Source of the DNA: Ascaphus truei
Lineage: Eukaryota > Chordata > Amphibia > Anura > Ascaphidae
Direction of reading: 5' to 3'
Assembly: GCA_036426205.1 (NCBI GenBank)
Contig: CM071570.1
Coordinates: forward strand, 48,720,629-48,784,628
DNA length: 64,000 nucleotides
Both the position numbers and the translations under genes were made by a program. Shown here in pieces: positions 33,623-45,214 of the stretch. The notes under the pieces are model-generated. The model saw nothing but the letters and a program-made list of their open reading frames with translations, did no database searches and was not told where the DNA came from. The stretch's first letter is position 1, and each line of letters begins with the position of its first letter.

Positions 33623-35640
33623 CAACAAGTCTATGTACATACTATAGCATAGGCATGTACCTAGGGTCACTCTGCATACCAGGAACAGGAAACTGTGAGC
33701 TGTATTCTGCCTGCATTTTACATTTAAACAGCCCAGCTGAACTTTTTACACCTCCTGCCTTTTCCAGGCAGGGATTAACCTCTTGCTGGCTGACACCCAA
33801 CACCTCTTGTTGAATTCTAATTTTCTATTCAAACATACCAGCATTTATACTCAGACCTTCATGTATTCAAACACACTCCTGTCGTAAATCAGCTACTTAG
33901 CTGATACTTTTGTGACTTGGAAAAAACCCTCCTATTTTGACGTTTAAGTCTTGTTTGAATATATAAAAGGCTTCATAACTTTGTTTCTATAATACGTGAT
34001 TCATATCAATAGTTTGAGACGAGTTTGACAAACGAAACAAGACTTATTTTGACTGGCTTGCTCCTAAATTTGAGTGACAAATGGATATGTGTCCCTCTCA
34101 ATCTTCTAAAGTTCGTGTTTGGCCTTTATTGCATTCGCCTCCTTGAAACTATTACAAATATCTCAACATTATTATTCAGAGTACGTGTCAGGTCCAGGAT
34201 TTCATATCTCATCTGATATTTTTTTAATAGTAGGGTTAATCACTCCCCCTTTACACTCTGTAGAACCCTACCAGGAATGCTTTGAAAGTAACTTTAAAAG
34301 TATCCTATTTATTTTGGTGTCAGAGGAGCCATAATTTAATCCCATCTCTGGCAAAACAAATGCCGTTATCTCTAGATTCTTTCAGTCCCACACAACACAT
34401 GTTTCACCTTTATTGGGCCATCAGTTATACACCGCCCCCCTCCCACCTCCCCAATGAAGCCCTCTGTAAATCAGCACATACACAGGAAGGGCATTGACCT
34501 GTCGTAAACACAATTTCTTTTTAAGACAAACTGTAACCACATTAACCCCTGAAGCACCAGATTTATTAAAACTTAATATTCCCTGACATTTAGGGTAGTT
34601 AGGGTATTTGTATTAACCTTTTTAACTATAACGTCTAATGGGTTAATACACAGTTATTAGCTAAATTTGTTGACCTAGTTCAGGTATTCCCTTTGGCTTT
34701 TTATACTTCTAAGGATATGCTGTATAGGAAACCAAAGTAGCCCACTTCAAAACCCTGGACAAGGGAAAATAATTTTCTGCTCCTTGATGTTAGGAGCAAA
34801 CACTTAACACCAGGTATAGCCATGACCTAAATAAAAATGTTTTAATTTGCACGTTAACTTTAACGGATTGCTTTGGATATGCTTTGAGATGATCCCCTCC
34901 TCTTTTGCATTTTAGCACTAATGTCCATTAAAGTTAACGGCTGTCTGTCTTACATGTTAGACAGCACTTAATGCATTGTTGGGGAGCTTTGAAGATCCCT
35001 GTTACCACTTAACAAGACGTTAACATCAAATTAAGCCATTAACAGACTTCTGAGGTTCTACCCCCAAGTGAAAAGGCAATGCACATCAGCTTTAGTACAA
35101 AAACGTTTATATAAAGGAGAAACATTAATAGAACTAAAATACAATTTTCAAAATCAAATAATATAGGAAAAAGAAATGTTAATTATAAATAATTACTTTT
35201 ATCTGATGTCTGGTGGTGGCAATATTAAAAGATCAAAATAAATGAGTGGATTAAATGTTAAATGCCATCAAACTATTTTAATAGTCATACTGTAGTGGTC
35301 AATCAGTAGTTTCTTAGCAACACACTGGTTAAATAAGTCTCTGTGATCTAGAAAGACAAGATCAAGGTTATTTCAAAATTATTCAGTTCAGACAAATACT
35401 GTAGCATCAATTGTAGTTAACCAAATAGGGCTATTAAAGTACATGTTCTGGTTCCTTGATTACCAATGTAATAAAAAAAAATACCAGTTGCCTTTTCTTT
35501 GGAACAATCAGCAGAATTATTACACTTACATTTAAAGATTTATGGGGAAAAACATTGTTCAAATTAATAATAATTGAGAATTTGGAATCCAAATGAATGG
35601 ATGAGTGGATGAGTGGATTAGTTCAGATTATGAGGCAGGG
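33623..35640. other. AT-rich sequence without a gene
   Basis: GTTAAC-rich segments occur at 34850-35050. No coding, RNA or repeat structure could be supported. Confidence 0.4.
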
Positions 35641-35659
35641 CCGCAGATAGATTTCCAGG

Positions 35660-36115
35660 GCCAAGGATTACATGTATTTCCCTCCCCTCCGTCACACCTA
35701 TCACTCTCCCACTCCATCAATTACCCCTCTCTCACTCAATTCCTGCCCCCCCGCCTCAGATGTATTTCTCTCCCCTGCATCTTACTCTTACTCCCTCTTT
35801 TCATCACTCACCTCTCTCTCCACTCACTCTCCCTCCTCAATCAACTACCCCACTCTCACTCCATCCCCCTCCTCACACTCATTCCCTCCCCCTCACGCAA
35901 TTCCCCCCACAAAATATATAACAAAAAAAATTCCACCCCAAAGCACAAAACTTCCCACCCCAAATACATACAACAAAAAATCACCCCCCCAAATAGATAC
36001 AACCCCCACCTCACCAAATATATACAAACAACCCCCCACCTCCTCAATACATATACAAAATCCCAATACATATAACCCCCCAATACACACACATACAGTA
36101 TATATATATTTATAT
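35660..36115 (+). repeat. Pyrimidine-rich then ACATATA-type tandem repeat
   Basis: From 35690 to 35900 the plus strand is largely C and T. From 35900 to 36090 it consists of degenerate units such as CCCCAAATACATACAAC and CCCAATACATATA of about 20 bp. The same unit recurs at 36830-37045. Confidence 0.7.
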
Positions 36116-36240
36116 AGCTCAATCCTGTTATAGCGTGATCTGCTACAATGCGGATCCGCTTATAATGCAGTCTGAGTGTGGCTCCCATTTTTTCATAACA
36201 TACAAGCTCCACACACACAGACACACAGAGCATGACTATA

Positions 36241-36241
<1 letters not shown>

Positions 36242-36331
<90 letters not shown>
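36242..36331 (+). repeat. (CA)n microsatellite, about 45 units
   Basis: An uninterrupted CA dinucleotide run of about 90 bases. Confidence 0.97.
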
Positions 36332-36336
<5 letters not shown>

Positions 36337-36814
36337 CCACTCACCTGTTATTTAATATGTTTATTCAGCTTGAAGTGATTGCATCACAACCAGGAATCAA
36401 GACTATAGACATTCTCACCTCCATGCTTGTGTATGCATCACTCACCCTCGCACCCAAGTCAAATTCCCCCATACACTTATCAATCAGATAGCAAGAATAC
36501 AAAAAAGGACAACTGTATAATGCATTACGTGGTTCTATATCCTATTGTTCTTAGTGGCACCCACACAACTATTCTGTCACCTCAAACACATGTTTTAACC
36601 CTATATTATTTGATGCTTCTGTAGAAATACTATTGATAACACGTGTCGGGAGTCTCAGAGAACAGCCAGTAGTTGTTAACATCGGTTGGTAATGGATGTG
36701 GGTCAGTTTGTATACCCGGTCAATCCTGCTTCTCACCCCTTGTCCTCACCCCTTGCTCGCGTCGATCTTCCCCCCATGGCTGCCGCTGCCACCCCCCTCC
36801 GCCTCCATTACATT

Positions 36815-37045
36815 TAAAAAAAAAAAAAAAAACAATACATATAAAATAAAACCAAATACATATAAAGCCCCAATTCATATAAAAAGCCCCAATGCATATA
36901 AAAAATACATATAAAAAAAATACACATAAAAAACCCCCAATAAATATAAAAAATCCCCAATGCATTTAAAAAAAACAATGCATATAAAAAAACCAATACA
37001 TATAAAAAAAAATGCACACACTCTCCAATACATATAAAAGAAACA
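36815..37045 (+). repeat. Degenerate 18-22-bp ATACATATAAAA repeat
   Basis: About ten variants of CCAATACATATAAAAAA stand in tandem after a run of A. On the minus strand they read as hydrophobic FFICIGF-like frames of about 80 and 110 residues, but length and unit variation fit a simple repeat, not a membrane protein gene. Confidence 0.75.
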
Positions 37046-37059
37046 GACACCTTGTGGAT

Positions 37060-37520
37060 GGTTAGGCCGGGTCCGGTGTCTGTGGGGGGCCCAGCGGCAA
37101 GCGCCGCAAGTGGGTCTGACCTCTGGCCAGGCCCGGCTGCCTGTCCTCTCATGGCCGGGCCCCGGATCTCACTCAGATGCAGGCCTCTTCCTTACTCTGT
37201 CCCACACTGAGTTTCCAATGCTGACGCGCGATGGGTCTCTCTGACGTCAGAGCGCCAGATGTAAGATGGGCTTCAGCTTCCGGTGCGCGCCGTCATGAAA
37301 TGGAGATCTGGCGCGCGCTGATGTCAGAGGCCCCGGCATGCGACAGAGTGAGAAGGCCTGCAGCTGGGGAGAGTGTGGGCCCAGCCATGAGAGAAACGGC
37401 AGCCGGATCTGACCCAACTTCCAGCACCTGCCGGTCGGGCCCCCCGCAGACCCCGGGCCCGGGACACATGTCCCGGCTGTCCCCCTCTGTCAGCGGCCCT
37501 GTTGAGAGGCGGTATAGAGG
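37060..37520. repeat. GC-rich inverted repeat element
   Basis: GGTGTCTGTGGGGGGCCC at about 37076-37093 pairs with GGGCCCCCCGCAGACCCCGG at about 37438-37457. Between them lie CpG-rich blocks with two GCGCGC sites. It ends near a TATAGAGGAAGAAGAG segment that is probably part of another dispersed repeat. Confidence 0.5.
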
Positions 37521-37579
37521 AAGAAGAGATCCTAGTACAGAGCCCTGTGCGATACTGTAACAAGGTGTTTTCCCTGTTC

Positions 37580-39050
37580 AGGTAATTGTACAGGAAAACC
37601 TATGTAGAGAGCTGGAATACAGCACTGAGCAGGTTAATTCAGAGCAGACTATGCCAATTAATCAGCTCAGCTGGCTGCTCCTTTAAAAACCCTGCAGCAT
37701 TGACTGCAGGGAGATGTCCAGTCCATGGAAATGCCCTGTACTGTTTGAAAGATCGGAGGGAAGCTGCGTCTCTCTGGTTCCAGACACACACTGAACCGCT
37801 GTGGAGAGAAGCGTGCTTAAGGATTTCCAGAACCTTACCCCAGCCCGAAGGTAACTGACCTTCACTTTGTTTGCTATATGTGTTGTTGGTAAGGGGCCTA
37901 TCCCCCCAACCCATAGATATGGTGTATGGAGAGGTATAGTAAGTGCTTTCAACAGGAGTTAGGCTGTTTGTTTCAATTTCCTGTAAACCCTGTTTGGCTG
38001 ATCAATGAATGAGAGGGGAACGGAGGGACCTACTGCTACTGTATGTATATCCCCTCAAATCTACATTGAAATAACTTGTGGAGAGACACCTGTGGATACA
38101 AAGGGGCACACCTGGATGATGCAAAGGATATTTAATCTAATAGAATATGCAAAGTATATTATATGACTCACACCCCACACCTTCTAAAATATTTTCACAA
38201 GGTCAAGCCTAACATGCAACCTAAGGCACCTTTTTCGTAAGTGAGTACGGCCAGGCCCAACACGATCAGAACCCACAATTTCTGACATCAGGGCTGAAGC
38301 TCTAGCTGCTGGATAGCTCCTCTGTCGCTGCATACTTTTGAGCTCTCCTGCTCAAATCTGCAGCTATGATATCCACGGACAGTATTTCCCCTGATTTCCT
38401 TCCTATACTTTGCATATTCTATAGCATATCTCCCGGGCATTTCAAATGTGTTCCTTTCTGTCCACAAGACACATTCAACTGAAAACCAGGAAGTGGAAGG
38501 GGTCTGCTTTAAAGGGAGCCAGAGGAGTGTCCATGAGAAGCAACAGGTGTGAGCAGTAGAGCTCAAAAGTTCGCTGCGATAGTAATACAAGCAACTCCAA
38601 CCAATGGGGCTTTGAAGAAGGACCAGCCGGGTTTGAAATATCGCCCAGAGTCTACAGGTCTAAACTGCATCTCCATGGAAGATTTAATGACATCAGATAC
38701 AGCAGTGAGGAAACGAATGGCACCATAACGGGGAGAATTGAGCCACATTGAACTGATTTTGTAAGAAGTTCCAATGAACATTAGATTATTTTCTTCCATC
38801 TGTTGGAGTTACTTGCATCATTTCCTGTGGAGGGTTTTTGTCACTTTTTTTACTCACCATAACTTAACTCAGTATTATGGTTTAGCCTTCCCATAGCCTC
38901 TTGCATTCCCAGTAAAATCAACCCACACTGATGGACCCATCAAGGTCGACGAAAACGTGTCGTGGGTGGTTTTTGGGTATGCACTTAACCCTGGCTGTGC
39001 TCAAAGCTGTGACCATGCAGCAAGCTAAGCCTATAGGGAACCATGTTAAA
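37580..39050. other. No gene seen
   Basis: Several short frames exist but show no homologous motifs. A GTCGACGAAAACGTGTCG block at about 38945 is a weak candidate for a further PLE-like tail. Confidence 0.35.
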
Positions 39051-39060
39051 AATGGTTATT

Positions 39061-39200
39061 GAGGCAAAAAGTGACCACTGTGTGCTCATTTGCATGTATT
39101 TCCAGAATCCCTGCTGCAGTGAGATGCTGTATGCTGGGTGATAATGGGGAAAGGCGGGGTTGCAGACCTGCCTAAGACATGCAGATGAGCATATATATAC
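39061..39200. mobile_element. Short element with octamer-like ends, copy 1
   Basis: The ends carry inverted octamer motifs, ATTTGCAT at 39088-39095 and ATGCAGAT at 39179-39186. Between them is CCAGAATCCCTGC, then TGCTGTATGC, then AATGGGGAAAGG. A copy in the opposite orientation lies at 48555-48705. It is non-coding and probably a MITE. Confidence 0.55.
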
Positions 39201-39249
39201 ACACATACAAAGAAAACCTTTTTGAAATATTGAGATAAGAGGCCAAGAG

Positions 39250-40800
39250 CTGGTTGAATAAAATTAATATTATTTTTACTTTTGAGTGCTTGATTCCTAC
39301 ATTGCTGTTTTATTACAATATATTACAATATATGGATTTGATTTGATTTTTTGATGATTGTGCTCTCCTAATGAAGATAAAACAGAACTTGATTTTAAAG
39401 TTATACTGGTCAAGGACTCATTGGGCATGCAAAATTCTATATAAACACTGGATACAATGTCTTTGCTGTATAATAAAAAAAAACATATTTTTATGTCGCA
39501 AAGTCCCATGACTGCACTCTGATGTAAAAATGTGTGCCACCCTGAATACATGTTTATTTGCATAATTGGTTCTCAAACGGAAGAAATTTACTGTCAAATA
39601 CTTTACGTGATCAGAATATTAAAGGCAAAGTAAAAGTAGTTTGTTAAGAGATATACATATTGGACGGTACTGTATTGCTGAATTACATTTTAGAGGTGTG
39701 GAAACATTACATTTATACATTCTTGCCAAGTTCAGTGATTCATTATTTATAATAATATTTCCTAACTAAAGTATAGAGCGATCAGTGCAAAGGTAGAACA
39801 TACAAAATCTGTATGATCAACTTCCAACAATACTCAGTATTTTTGGCCCAAAATTCAACTATCATTTTTTAATTTCTGTTTAAAGAGCAACCACCTTGAA
39901 CAAAAAGGTTGGAAAGGTTACGCTTTCCTTTTGATGACCTGCCAGGTACCAAATTCACAATTTAGTTATATAAACAGTGTGTTGATTGATCTTTTGCATT
40001 TTCTATTAGATGGACCAAATTTCGTTTTCACTATAATGATTTATTATGGCCATGTCACACAACTGGATTGATGAGATTGCTTAGTGGAACTGAATTGTAA
40101 ATCCTCCACGGTAACAATGAGAAAAGGTAATCGGAATTCAAAGTAAATGGAATTGTTCAGATAAAGGAAACTCTGAATACAGTGTAATGGAAATTAGTTC
40201 ATGTTGTACTAAATGTTTTTGCAATTAAACCCAAAGTACAGACATACTGTAGTGTGACATTTACTCTCCTACTTATCGATCTTGGAGCAAAACTGGTGTA
40301 TGAGCTTAATCAATGTATCAAGTTTTTTTTTTACCTCATCGGCTTGTGATTGGGGAAGTGTCATAAGGAGGAGTTAGTATGGAGCTACAGTACATGAGGC
40401 TCATGTGTCCAGGGAGGACATACACCACAGGTCAAACCGGGATTGATGTGCTTTTTAGCAGAAAATACAAATGCGAGCACTGATTTTAAAATGATTGTTC
40501 ATACTGTATGTTTTTGAATTAAAAGTATCTACAATATGAGGTTGGGTACTGTGTGCTCATCTATTTTTTTAATACATCTGGTAACAGAGGAAAAGGGGGG
40601 AAACTGCCTGAAGGAGCATCACCAGGAAACCCACCAAGACGTTTGTTTACATACCTCAGACAATTGACATTGTTTATCTTATAAACCTCTTGTTTGATCC
40701 TCCTCTTTTACCATTGGATCTGGGAAGTTCTCCTAGACTAATTTGAATTCTTATATATTTATATTGTGTGTTACTGAAATGCCATTTGAATACAATATAT
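39250..40800. other. AT-rich sequence without a gene
   Basis: No coding or repeat feature could be supported. Confidence 0.4.
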
Positions 40801-40829
40801 TGGATTATTGATTGCCTTTAAGGTTTGGC

Positions 40830-41100
40830 TGTTTGAGCGTGGAGTGGAATTGGTATGTATGTATGTAACAGGTTACAGGACTTTTGAAAACATAAAAGAC
40901 GTTTATTACAAAAGGCCAATGCTTCAGCTCTTCAAGGTGCCTTTCTCAAGGAAGGCACATTGGAGAGCCGACAGGTTGACCTTTTGTAGTAAGCTTACAT
41001 TTTTTCAAAAGTCCTGGACTGCCTGCTACCACTTTCTTTTTTTTCCAATTCCCTTTGCAGTTAATGCACCTGGGCATGTATGTATATGTATATATATATT
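40830..41100 (-). mobile_element. PLE-like tail fragment, minus strand
   Basis: On the minus strand CCTTGAGAAAGGCACCTTG, GAGCTGAAGCATTGG at 40951-40917 has the order box, hairpin, GAA-A/G, TTGG common to Penelope-type tails. AATAAACG lies just downstream. The GAAA is changed to GAAG. Confidence 0.4.
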
Positions 41101-41183
41101 TTAATACTGTAGTGCCGACGAGTATTCTAAAACAAATCTGGGGCAATCACCAACAAGATCCAGATACATGCTGGGTACATGCT

Positions 41184-41342
41184 GCAACATTTCAGTGACA
41201 TTTCTGCAGACAGACTATGGCCATCGGATAACAGCGGGGGCCCTGGCAGTCCCATTCAAACTGAATGGGACTGTCGGGGACCCTGCTGTGTTAATCGCAT
41301 GGGCCATTAGTCTCTGCAGAAATGTCACTGAATGAAAGTTGC
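41184..41342. mobile_element. 159-bp hairpin MITE nested in left arm
   Basis: The whole element folds back: CAGTGACATTTCTGCAGA near its start pairs with TCTGCAGAAATGTCACTG near its end, and TCCCATTCAAACTGAATGGGA forms the tip. The opposite arm of the large inverted repeat lacks it, so it was inserted after the arms formed. Confidence 0.7.
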
Positions 41343-42253
41343 AGATGTAGCCAGCATGTAACCAGCATGTGACAAAAGAAAAGAAAAGAAAAGAGGTTGG
41401 GGCGCTCCCTATTTGTATAGGCTTGTGATGTGCCTGTTGGTGTGTGTAACCAAAAAAGGGTAGTGTATACTTGCCCTTGTGTTTTCTGCAGCTGGACCAG
41501 TAGAGAAGATAAAGCCGGAATCTTCTTGTAGTTGCAGTGGAGGTGGAGGGTTGGTCAGCGCACGGGATTTTGCTCAAACGTAGAGAAAGAGGATAGGAAG
41601 ATATGAACACGGTATTAGTGTTTAGTAATCGACGGTACAATACAGCCAAAGAACTTTGGAATTAAAAATGTATGAAAAATATTTTTAAATAGCTTAAAAC
41701 TCTTTGGAATTAAAGAACCTTGGTAATTAAAAGTAATAATGAAAAAATATATTCTAAAATAGCTAAAAATCCTTAAATAAAATCCTTAAATAAATTTAAA
41801 TGGAATTGTGTGGGTTTTTTTGTGAACAGAAGCAGAATACGTGATAATGTGGATGACTAACAGGGTGTGTTTATAGCCTGTGTTGGTCTGAGGTAAAAAG
41901 GGGATAATGGGGCGTTAGCAGGTTGAATGCGCAGTCTTTCCTTCACGGAATGCTGTAAAAACAATAGCTTTCTCACCCTCCTGGTGGGGGCAGTACGTGA
42001 GTTGCTTCTCGGGCCCAAATAGGAAGAAAAGGGCCGAACTCGGTGAGTGAGCAAAATAGAATTTATAGGTACAGAACAAAGTCAAAATACACACTCACGG
42101 TACGCTAAAACAGCCCAGCATCAGGCTGATGTCCGGTGATATTCCTCTCCCCAGACCCCTCCCGTGGTGCGTCCGACGGCGGGACGCGGAAGAGGAGGTC
42201 TTACTGGAGTCCGCAGGCTGGCGGGTCCTTCAATCAATGGGCTCGCAGGGAAC

Positions 42254-42281
42254 AACTAGTTTCGCAATAATGCTTCGTCAG
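42254..42281 (-). ncRNA. Hammerhead-like motif, inverted copy
   Basis: On the minus strand: CTGACGA (42281-42275), A, GCA/TGC hairpin, GAAA (42263-42260), CTAG, TT. It is identical to the plus-strand copies across the core, but the base-paired outer stem is lost beyond one pair because the palindrome centre replaces GGAAC with GGTTC. Confidence 0.4.
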
Positions 42282-42285
42282 GAAC

Positions 42286-42313
42286 CTGACGAAGCATTAT
42301 TGCGAAACTAGTT
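42286..42313 (+). ncRNA. Hammerhead-like motif, first plus-strand copy
   Basis: CTGACGA (42286-42292), A, GCA/TGC hairpin, GAAA (42304-42307), CTAG (42308-42311), TT. GGAAC precedes it, but GGAGG follows, so the outer stem is not complementary. It is the left half of a 36-bp direct duplication. Confidence 0.4.
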
Positions 42314-42316
42314 GGA

Positions 42317-42354
42317 GGAACCTGACGAAGCATTATTGCGAAACTAGTTGTTCC
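42317..42354 (+). ncRNA. Hammerhead ribozyme-like motif, best copy
   Basis: Stem I is perfect: GGAAC (42317-42321) with GTTCC (42350-42354). The core box CTGACGA is at 42322-42328, followed by an extra A. Stem II is GCA/TGC around TTAT (42330-42339), then GAAA at 42340-42343. Helix III would be the self-complementary CTAG (42344-42347), and the cleavage triplet would be GTT with cleavage after 42349. Penelope-like elements are known to carry minimal type I hammerheads with very short helix III that act as dimers. The extra A before stem II and the short stem II weaken the prediction. No activity is shown. Confidence 0.5.
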
Positions 42355-43359
42355 CTGCCGGAGCCCATTGATTGAAGGACCCAGCCAGCCTGCTGACATC
42401 CAGTAAGACCTCCTCTTCCGGTCCCGCCGTCGGACGCGACCACGGGAGCTGTACTGGTGAGAGGAATATCACCGGACGATCAGGCTGATGCTGGGCTGTT
42501 TTAAAGCTGTACCGTGAGTGTTATTTTGACTTTGTTTTCTGTACCTAATAAATTCTATTTTGCTCACTCACCGAGTTCGGCCCTTTTCTTCCTATTTGGG
42601 CCCCCGGGAGAGAAGCAACTCACGTACTGCCCCCACCAGGAGGGTGAGAAAGCTATTGTTTTTAGCAGCATTCCGTGAAGGAAAGACTGCGCATTAAACT
42701 CTGCTAACCAGCCCCATTATCCCCTTTTTACCTCAGACCAACAACAGGCTATATAAACACACCCTGTTAGTCATCCACATATAGCACGTATTCTGCTTCT
42801 GTTCACAAAAAACCCACACAATTCCATTTAAATTTTATTTAAGGATTTTATTTAAGGATTTTTAAGCTATTTTAGAATATATTTTTTCATATATTTACTT
42901 TTAATTACCAAGGTTCTTTAATTCCAAAGAGTTTTAAGCTATTTTAAAAATATATTTTTCATACATTTTTAATTCCAAAGTTCTTTTGGCTGTATTGTAC
43001 CGTTCGATTACTAAAACACTAATACCGTGTTCCATATCTTCCTATCCTCTTATCTCTACGTTTGAGCAAAATCCCGTGCGCTGACCAACCCTCCACCTCC
43101 ACTGTACCCAGCATGTACCTGGATCTTGTTGGTGATAGCCCCAGATTTTCCAAGACAAGTTTAAGGCAAGTTTTAGAATACTCGTCGGCGCACCTGTATA
43201 AGATTTTAACAGCGCGTAACTTAAGTTAAAGTACCTTTATTTTAAATACAACTCAGTGTATGGGGTCCACAAAAGACTGAAATGTAGACTGCTCTCTGGG
43301 ATAAAAAAATAAATGACAGAGTAATTCTTGGGAAAGGATGTGACGTCATCCAAAGGGAG

Positions 43360-43650
43360 TCACATGGTCTACTACAACCAATCAGATTGGGGATATAGTT
43401 CTCACAACCTGAATGGCTGAAGTGCCATGTGACGGCAGCCATTTTTTATTTTGTGACATCATATTAAAGGGAAATGAAGCACAGTCATTCTGATTGACTG
43501 GCTTCAGTCCCTTTACAATACGTCACATAAAAAAAAAGGGGGCACGTGGTTTTCACAGCCAATCAGACGGTGTGTGAACAATTTCCCGCCCAAATGTGAC
43601 GCAATAGGCCATATTTAAGGCTGGGACGTATTATTTGAGCTCAAGAAGCA
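43360..43650 (+). promoter_or_regulatory. Promoter-like block with CCAAT boxes and TATTTAAG
   Basis: CCAATCAG occurs at about 43378 and 43558, and CCATATTTAAGGCTGGG at about 43610 could act as a TATA box. The distance from the second CCAAT box to the TATA-like site is about 50 bp. A short open stretch ending in a donor-like AAGGTAACA near 43860 follows. This resembles the 5' end of a DNA transposon, but I could not identify one. Confidence 0.3.
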
Positions 43651-43899
43651 GACAGGTACATCGTGGGTTTAACATGGGGTTATTGGATTAAGAGATGAAG
43701 ACAGAAGTTAAAGAAAATAAATAAATAATCACAGATGAAAAAAGAAGAATTTTGTTACCTGTCCTGGATGTTCAAGGTGGATGGCGATGGATTGAATTTC
43801 ATGATGTCACGATACGAGAGCTTCCTGATTCCACAAGATTCAGAGGGCCAACACTTCTAAAGGTAACATAAATAATGAATGTATGTCATTTTATTTTTA

Positions 43900-45200
43900 C
43901 AGGTTTTTTTATTGGATATTTATTTTTTTATGTTTTTTATTGCCCATTGACTGCTAATGTATTAATCTGTGCCAGTTTAGGGTACAGATGAATACAGTGT
44001 AGTCAATGCATTTTTGGCCAAATGCATTTCTTCTATTGACTGTTATATTCTCTCATTCTGTTTATTGTTTAGATTAAATTGTTTTGAATTGTGATGGTTT
44101 GTTTAAAAAAAAATCATATTGATTAGCGTTTTTATTAAATGATGTATTTTGTTGGCTACTGGTTTTAATTGATGTGTTGCCTAGTGGTTGTATTAATTAA
44201 TTGTTGTATGTTGTATGTATTAAATGTATTGTTTCGCTAGTGGTGTGATTTATTTAATTGATTGCCTAGGGGTTTTATTTCTGTAATTGAATGGCTAGTG
44301 GTTTTATATAGGTAATTGATTGATTAGCTAGCGCTTTTAATTTTTGGGGTTTTAGGTGCTTGTTGTATATGTTTTATTATTATGTATTTTGGACATTCAT
44401 GCTTTTGTATTAGGGTGACCATTGACTGCTATAGTAGCTTATCATGCCCATATTATATGGGTATGATGTACTACTATGCCAATCAATGGTACAGGGTTGG
44501 TATAGTGGGTCCGGGGTGGTTGTTTAGGCCTCTCGTGTGGGTAGCGGGGGAGGGGGAGTTAACCCCTTAATTACTATAGCGGTTATTAACCGCTAAGGTG
44601 ATTAAGGAGTTAGTGGCCATTAGCTTGTATTTATAATGTATTCTTTCTGGCAACGGAGGACATCGCCCTGCAGTATGCTGAGAGGATGCCCTTCATAATG
44701 GCAGGGGCAAGTAGAACGGTTTTATTTAGTTTATTTATGTAGGCTGGCTAATGTTTTGTTTAATAATGGTCAAATAATCTATTACCCGTATCTGGATAAT
44801 AGTTATTTTGCACATTACTATACTGTATGTGTTTGGGGTGGGGTGAGGTGTATTTATTGAATTTTTTTTTTTTTTTAAACAGGAATGTTACCGCAGGCCA
44901 GCGGGGACCCAAGGGCCCCCAGACACCTGTGGGTACCACCCGGGGACCGCCGCCGGCCTCTGGTATTAATCATGTGTATAAAAAAAAAAATTATGGTTTT
45001 ATGTGGGGCACAGGGGGTGGCTTGTGTATTGGTGTTTATTACCTATTGTAATGGTTCTTGGTGGCCTAAGAGGTGGGTAGTAGGGTTGTTGTGTGTATTT
45101 TTGTTAATTGTGAGTAGCGGGGGTGGGTGAAGGGGGTAGTAGTCCCAAGGATGGGTGTTTAGATCTACCGGTGTGTAGCGGGTGGGGTTAACCCCCTTCA
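43900..45200. repeat. T-rich degenerate tandem region
   Basis: From 44140 to 44345, units like GCTAGTGGTTTTATTTNTGTAATTGATTG recur about five times with variable length (25-45 bp). Around 44560 and 45190, GGTTATTAACCGC and GGGTTAACCCC palindromes appear, followed by a T run at 44862-44877. No gene was seen. Confidence 0.5.
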
Positions 45201-45214
45201 TTACCTTGGCGGTA

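Larger units (their letters stand above)
41112..43190. mobile_element. 2-kb inverted repeat with 0.8-kb arms
   Basis: The left arm 41112-42260 and right arm 42345-43190 are reverse complements over most of their length (outer ends CCGACGAGTATTCTA and TAGAATACTCGTCGG). The left arm has about 353 bp more (41177-41529), including a hairpin MITE. The centre (42241-42360) holds three copies of a hammerhead-like motif. The right arm has CCTAATAAATTC near 42545 as a poly(A) signal. The arms differ by scattered substitutions, so this is not an assembly mirror image. It looks like two PLE-derived units joined head to head. Confidence 0.8.

Noticed and set aside
35605..36344. Frames of about 155 codons on both strands
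   Set aside because: They cover pyrimidine-rich sequence, a degenerate 20-bp repeat and the CA microsatellite.
36720..37152. Hydrophobic minus-strand frames that look like membrane protein
   Set aside because: Aromatic/Ile-Cys runs come from TATATGTATTGG-type repeat units; no loops, charges or start context fit a transporter.
38930..38975. CTGATGG...GACGAAAACGTG as a hammerhead-like motif
   Set aside because: The box is changed at its last base, the stem is only three pairs, and no palindrome follows.
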